A stretch of 8,899 nt of DNA from Oscillospiraceae bacterium (lineage in GTDB: Bacteria > Bacillota_A > Clostridia > Oscillospirales > Oscillospiraceae). Shown here in pieces: positions 6,015 to 8,899 of this stretch. Position 1 is the first letter of the stretch. Each line of letters begins with the position of its first letter. Where the stretch lies: NCBI GenBank assembly GCA_017396725.1, contig JAFQLA010000297.1, forward strand, positions 1 through 8,899, read 5' to 3'. The notes below the pieces were generated by a model that saw nothing but the letters and a program-made list of their open reading frames with translations, was not told the DNA's origin and ran no database searches. A program made the translations under genes and the position numbers.

Positions 6015-6491
6015 TTATTCCCATCCTTTCACAATTTCAACGACCGAAGTCGGCACATACCTGGTAAGATCCTGGTGGTATTTGATCATCTCACGGGCAA
6101 GGGTGGAGCTGATCCAGCTATGCTCGGGAGAGGCGGGGAGGAACACGGTGTCCAGCCCCGGCTGCAGCGCGCCGTAGATCTGGGAGAGCTGATACTCCGC
6201 ATCAAAATCCGACCCGTTGCGAACGCCCCGCACCACCACGCAGGCGCCCTTTTCCGCCGCGTAATCCGTTACAAGGCCGCCCCAGAGGTCCGCGTGGACA
6301 TTGGGGATATCGGCAGCGGCACGGCGCAGCATTTCCAGTTTTTCTTCATCGGAGAACATGGGACTGCGCTTTTCCCCGTTGGGCACCACACAGACATACA
6401 CCTCATCAAAAAGAAGCGCCGCGCGGCGGACAACATCCATGTGTCCCAAAGTCACGGGGTCAAAGCTCCCGTGGTAAACTGCAATTTTCAT
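6015..6491 (-). CDS. coaD: Phosphopantetheine adenylyltransferase CoaD
   Basis: CoaD transfers AMP from ATP to 4'-phosphopantetheine to give dephospho-CoA, the penultimate step of coenzyme A synthesis, in the cytoplasm. The 158-residue length is typical. The nucleotidyltransferase signature is HGSFDPVTLGHMD at 7-19 with His17 of the T-x-G-H motif. Further expected sites are Lys41 in NGEKRSPMF, VVRGVRNGSDFDAEYQL at 86-102 (Arg88 and Arg91) and WISSTLARE at 126-134. His7 stands where many CoaD proteins have Pro, and Leu15 where many have Asn; neither removes a known catalytic residue. The ATG overlaps the rsmD stop as ATGA, so translation is coupled, with a GAGG/AGGA ribosome-binding region inside rsmD. 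Confidence 0.97.
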   Translation of the reverse strand: MKIAVYHGSFDPVTLGHMDVVRRAALLFDEVYVCVVPNGEKRSPMFSDEEKLEMLRRAAADIPNVHADLWGGLVTDYAAEKGACVVVRGVRNGSDFDAEYQLSQIYGALQPGLDTVFLPASPEHSWISSTLAREMIKYHQDLTRYVPTSVVEIVKGWE

Positions 6492-7048
6492 TCCTGCGCC
6501 TCATTTCCGTCCCGATGGTACACGGTGAGTTTGATCTTGCCGTAGCGATACTCACGGTAGATGCCGTAAGGCGCGCTGAGAGCAGGCAGATTCTTGTCCA
6601 CAGGGCATTCCGCCACCATGATGCCATGGGGCGCCAGAAGATCGTAGCGCGCGATCTGGGCAATGGCTTTTTCCAGAAGGCCGGCTTCATAGGGAGGATC
6701 CAGAAAGACAAGGTCAAACTTTTCCCGCACGCCGGAAAGAAACGCCATAGCCTCGGAAGAGACCACCTTGGCCTTATCTTCCAGGCGGCACAGAGCAAGG
6801 TTTTCACGGATCAGCTTCACCGCGTCGGCTCGCTGGTCCACAAAGGTGCAGCTCTTGGCGCCGCGGCTGAGGGTCTCGATCCCCAGCTGGCCGGTGCCTG
6901 CGAAAAGGTCCAGTACACGGCGGCCTTCGATATCAAACTGAATAGCGCTGAAAAGGCCATCCTTCACCCGCGCCGTGGTGGGGCGGGTCTCCAGACCGTC
7001 AAGCTCTTTCAAACGGCGGCCGCGGGCCGAACCGGTGATCACGCGCAT
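6488..7048 (-). CDS. rsmD: 16S rRNA (guanine(966)-N(2))-methyltransferase RsmD
   Basis: RsmD methylates N2 of G966 (E. coli numbering) of 16S rRNA using S-adenosylmethionine. The 186 residues match family size. Visible motifs are the N-terminal MRVITGSARGRRL at 1-13; TRPTTARVKDGLFS at 21-34; the SAM-binding motif VLDLFAGTGQLGIE at 45-58; and the catalytic FLDPPY at 115-120, typical of N2-guanine methyltransferases. ATG at 7048 has AAAGGAG 6 bases upstream. It is first in a three-gene operon with coaD and the coiled-coil gene, driven by the promoter at 7103-7131. The rsmD-coaD pairing is common across bacteria. Confidence 0.96.
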   Translation of the reverse strand: MRVITGSARGRRLKELDGLETRPTTARVKDGLFSAIQFDIEGRRVLDLFAGTGQLGIETLSRGAKSCTFVDQRADAVKLIRENLALCRLEDKAKVVSSEAMAFLSGVREKFDLVFLDPPYEAGLLEKAIAQIARYDLLAPHGIMVAECPVDKNLPALSAPYGIYREYRYGKIKLTVYHRDGNEAQE

Positions 7049-7063
7049 AATTTTCTCCTTTAT

Positions 7064-7084
7064 CCGCAGTCAAAAAGCCTGCGG
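7064..7084 (-). repeat. Hairpin in the rsmD leader just before its ribosome-binding site
   Basis: CCGCAG (7064-7069) and CTGCGG (7079-7084) form a 6-bp stem with a 9-base loop in the short rsmD leader (about 48 bases). The AAAGGAG site at 7055-7061 lies 2 bases beyond the stem. The hairpin could affect ribosome access or mRNA stability; this is inference. Confidence 0.5.
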
Positions 7085-7102
7085 CAAATTTATACCAATG
7101 GG

Positions 7103-7131
7103 ATTATATCATGCTTTTTGTCCATTTTCAA
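7103..7131 (-). promoter_or_regulatory. Sigma-A-type promoter of the rsmD-coaD operon
   Basis: Minus-strand -35 TTGAAA (7131-7126), a 17-base spacer and a perfect -10 TATAAT (7108-7103). The predicted start is near 7096. It is back to back with the plus-strand promoter at 7164-7192, with 32 bases between the two -35 boxes. Confidence 0.85.
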
Positions 7132-7163
7132 TGTGCAATCGAAACACGGCGCATAATTTCCCC

Positions 7164-7192
7164 TTGTTATCTGCAGAAAAATCGTATATAAT
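7164..7192 (+). promoter_or_regulatory. Sigma-A-type promoter of the asp23-fakA operon
   Basis: -35 TTGTTA (7164-7169), a 17-base spacer and a perfect -10 TATAAT (7187-7192). The predicted start is near 7199, giving a leader of about 85 bases to the ATG at 7284. Confidence 0.82.
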
Positions 7193-7220
7193 AAAATCCT
7201 ACTAATATGTAATTTTATGC

Positions 7221-7241
7221 TCTGCGCGCATTTTGCGCAGA
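7221..7241 (+). repeat. First leader hairpin of the asp23-fakA operon
   Basis: TCTGCGC (7221-7227) and GCGCAGA (7235-7241) form a 7-bp GC-rich stem with a 7-base loop. No U-run follows directly, but a T6 tract lies 10 bases downstream at 7252-7257. It shares the octamer TTTTGCGC with the next hairpin. Confidence 0.5.
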
Positions 7242-7255
7242 ACAAAATCCGTTTT

Positions 7256-7277
7256 TTGCGCCTATGGCGCAAGGAGG
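7256..7277 (+). promoter_or_regulatory. Second leader hairpin abutting the AAGGAGG ribosome-binding site
   Basis: TTGCGCC (7256-7262) and GGCGCAA (7266-7272) form a perfect 7-bp stem with a TAT loop. The last two bases are the first two of the AAGGAGG Shine-Dalgarno sequence (7271-7277), which lies 6 bases before the ATG at 7284. The GCGCAA arm could also pair with TTGCGC at 7233-7238 in the first hairpin, so two exclusive folds are possible. Regulation is inferred. Confidence 0.5.
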
Positions 7278-7283
7278 TTTATT

Positions 7284-7634
7284 ATGATCAAAACTCAGAA
7301 CGAGCATGGCGTGATCTCTGTCAGCAGCGCTGTGTTTTCCGTCATCACCGGCGCCGCCGCCACCAACTGCTTTGGTGTCAAGGGCATGGCATACCGCTCC
7401 GTGAAGGACGGTCTTGTTCATCTTCTCCGCGGGGAAGCAATGAGCAAAGGCGTCAAGATCTATTATAATGACGACGATACCCTTTCCATTGATCTGCACA
7501 TCATCGTGGAAAACGGTGTGAACATCTTCGCCGTGAGCCGCTCCATCATCAAGGAAGTGCGCTACATGGTCACCAAGAACACCGGTGTAGAAGTCAAGGC
7601 CGTCAACATCTTCGTTGATTCCATGACCGTTTGA
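7284..7634 (+). CDS. Asp23/Gls24 family envelope stress response protein (YloU-like)
   Basis: The 116-residue protein fits the Asp23/Gls24 (DUF322) family. It starts with a short beta-type segment (GVISVSSAVFSVITGAAA at 9-26), then CFGVKGM at 29-35, and ends with a VENGVNIFAVSRSIIKEVRY helix-strand part (75-94) and VKAVNIFVDSM at 104-114. These features match B. subtilis YloU. The family is linked to envelope homeostasis and alkaline or other stress; the biochemical role is not settled. It starts at ATG 7284 behind a strong AAGGAGG and is 20 bases upstream of fakA, the same pairing as yloU-yloV in B. subtilis. There is no membrane segment, so a cytoplasmic, possibly membrane-associated, location is likely. 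Confidence 0.92.
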   Translation: MIKTQNEHGVISVSSAVFSVITGAAATNCFGVKGMAYRSVKDGLVHLLRGEAMSKGVKIYYNDDDTLSIDLHIIVENGVNIFAVSRSIIKEVRYMVTKNTGVEVKAVNIFVDSMTV

Positions 7635-7654
7635 TCGCAAGGAGGAAACGAGAG

Positions 7655-8899
7655 ATGAAAGAACATATCAACGGCCAGCTCTTTAAGGACATGGTCCTTT
7701 ACGGAGCTGCCGCCGTTACTTCCAAGAAGCAGGCCATCAACGACCTGAATGTATTCCCCGTGCCTGACGGTGATACCGGCACCAACATGAGCATGACCAT
7801 CGGCAACGCCGCCGTGGAGCTCAAGAAGATCTCCCCCGCCACCATTGATCAGGCCGCTTCCGTCACCGCCTCCGCCCTTCTGCGCGGCGCCCGCGGCAAC
7901 TCCGGCGTGATCCTCTCCCTTCTCTTCCGCGGCCTTTCCAAGGCCCTCAAGGGCAAGGAAACGGCAGACGGCGTGGAATTTGCCGCCGCTCTGGAAGAAG
8001 GCGTTGCCGCCGCTTACAAGGCCGTTATGAAGCCCGCTGAAGGCACGGTGCTCACCGTTTCCCGTCTTGCCGCTCAGCGCGCAGTGGAAGCCGCTCAGGA
8101 AAACAACAACGCACAGTATGTGCTGGAAAAGGCCATCGAACAGGGCCGCATCACTCTGGCGGAAACCATGGATATGAATCCTGTTTTAAAGAAGGCCGGC
8201 GTGATCGATGCCGGCGGCGAGGGCTATATGGTTATTCTGGAAGGCATGCTCAGCTGCATGAAGGGCGAGGCCATGATCGATCTCCCCGAAGAGAAAGAAG
8301 CGCAGGACAAGGCTGACTTTGCCAACCTTTCCGATGAAGATATCACCTTCACCTTCGACACCGTTTTCATCGTCCGCAAGAGCAATCCCAATGTGGATCT
8401 CAATCCCCTGCGTGAATACCTCAACAGCATCGGTGACAGCCTCGTTATCGGCGAGGATGACGAAGCCTTCAAGGTCCATGTCCACACCGATATCCCCGGC
8501 AACGCCCTGAACGAAGGCCAGAAATACGGCATTCTGGAGCTTGCCAAGATTGAAAACATGCGCACCCAGTACGAGGACATGGCTGCCGGCCGCAAGACCC
8601 ACAGCGTGGATGATCTGGATAATGACGACAGCGATATGCCTCCCGCCCGCGAAGAAGAAAAGGTAGTGGCCGCTCCCGAAAAGCGCTACGGTTTCCTTTC
8701 CGTCTGCGCAGGCGAAGGTCTCGCCTCCCTCTTCCGTGATCTGGGCGTGGACGGTATCGTCAGCGGCGGTCAGACCATGAACCCCTCCACCGAGAGTATC
8801 CTCAATGAGGTGGACAAGATCCCCGCCGAGACCGTGTTCATTCTGCCCAACAACAGCAACATCATCATGGCCGCACAGCAGTGCGCCGCTCTCACCGAA
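7655..8899 (+). CDS. fakA: Fatty acid kinase catalytic subunit FakA (YloV/DAK2-domain protein), 3' end missing
   Basis: FakA uses ATP to phosphorylate fatty acids held by a FakB protein; the acyl-phosphate feeds phospholipid synthesis. I translated 415 residues up to the right edge. The N-terminal DhaL-like kinase domain shows NVFPVPDGDTGTNM at 32-45, whose aspartates (Asp38, Asp40) should bind Mg-ATP; RGARGNSGVIL at 77-87; GTVLTVSR at 130-137; and VIDAGGEGYM at 183-192. The middle domain includes FKVHVHTD at 272-279. An acidic linker (about 316-342, many Asp and Glu) leads to the C-terminal domain with GGQTMNPS at 371-378 and ILPNNSN at 396-402. ATG 7655 has AAGGAGG 9 bases upstream. Plain dihydroxyacetone kinase is excluded by the middle and C-terminal domains. 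No fakB gene is in the window. Confidence 0.95.
   Translation, partial: MKEHINGQLFKDMVLYGAAAVTSKKQAINDLNVFPVPDGDTGTNMSMTIGNAAVELKKISPATIDQAASVTASALLRGARGNSGVILSLLFRGLSKALKGKETADGVEFAAALEEGVAAAYKAVMKPAEGTVLTVSRLAAQRAVEAAQENNNAQYVLEKAIEQGRITLAETMDMNPVLKKAGVIDAGGEGYMVILEGMLSCMKGEAMIDLPEEKEAQDKADFANLSDEDITFTFDTVFIVRKSNPNVDLNPLREYLNSIGDSLVIGEDDEAFKVHVHTDIPGNALNEGQKYGILELAKIENMRTQYEDMAAGRKTHSVDDLDNDDSDMPPAREEEKVVAAPEKRYGFLSVCAGEGLASLFRDLGVDGIVSGGQTMNPSTESILNEVDKIPAETVFILPNNSNIIMAAQQCAALTE

Noticed and set aside
6013..6024. Upstream ATG (6024) for the coiled-coil protein
   Set aside because: It overlaps coaD and directly abuts its would-be Shine-Dalgarno sequence, with no spacing. The ATG at 6012 has usable spacing.
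5278..6177. A 299-codon plus-strand open frame covering the mraZ upstream region and the coiled-coil gene
   Set aside because: It crosses the terminator and hairpins and is antisense to the coiled-coil gene and the end of coaD. It shows no domain or start signal.
7215..7640. 141-codon minus-strand open frame opposite the Asp23 gene
   Set aside because: It is antisense to a gene with a clear promoter, Shine-Dalgarno site and family match; its His/Asp/Gly-rich sequence is typical of a shadow frame.
1..8899. Mobile element, CRISPR array, tRNA/rRNA, toxin-antitoxin or defence system
   Set aside because: All genes are core housekeeping genes in conserved order. I saw no terminal repeats, spacer arrays, integrase-like or nuclease-like proteins, or tRNA-like folds.

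Overview
The window looks like core chromosome of a Gram-positive Firmicute, most likely a clostridial lineage such as Oscillospiraceae/Ruminococcaceae. This rests on gene content and order: an mraZ-led division and cell-wall (dcw) cluster, a PASTA-domain class B penicillin-binding protein with SpoVD-like cysteines, an Asp23 (YloU-like) plus FakA (YloV-like) pair, and the rsmD-coaD pair. Coding DNA is fairly GC-rich and the intergenic DNA is AT-rich. The genus cannot be named from sequence alone.

Layout. Positions 1 to about 5283 are a minus-strand dcw operon read from right to left: mraZ, rsmH, an FtsL-like membrane protein, a SpoVD/FtsI-type PBP, then murE, which runs off the left edge. It has a clear sigma-A-type promoter (TTGCAA, 17 bp, TATAAT). 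Just downstream are four AGTGG-type boxes at an exact 10-bp period, which look like the operator for MraZ autoregulation. Positions 5373-7131 hold a second minus-strand operon, rsmD, coaD and a coiled-coil protein of unknown function. It has its own promoter (TTGAAA, 17 bp, TATAAT) and ends in a U-tract terminator just before the mraZ promoter. From 7164 to the right edge a divergent plus-strand operon has its own promoter (TTGTTA, 17 bp, TATAAT) and a leader with two hairpins. It encodes an Asp23-family protein and the fatty acid kinase subunit FakA, cut by the right edge.

How the genes work together. The dcw operon links a transcriptional regulator (MraZ), a 16S rRNA methyltransferase (RsmH), a septal or spore-envelope membrane protein and transpeptidase, and MurE of peptidoglycan precursor synthesis. 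The middle operon makes another 16S rRNA methyltransferase (RsmD) and the fourth coenzyme A enzyme (CoaD). The right operon prepares exogenous or recycled fatty acids for phospholipid synthesis (FakA, needing a FakB partner encoded elsewhere) next to an Asp23-family envelope-stress-type protein.

I found no mobile element, CRISPR array, tRNA, rRNA or defence locus. There is no clear new multi-gene system. The points most worth a second look are the phased MraZ operator, the SpoVD-like cysteine pair in the PBP, the hairpin between ftsL and the PBP gene, hairpins abutting ribosome-binding sites in both divergent leaders, and the uncharacterised coiled-coil gene behind coaD.
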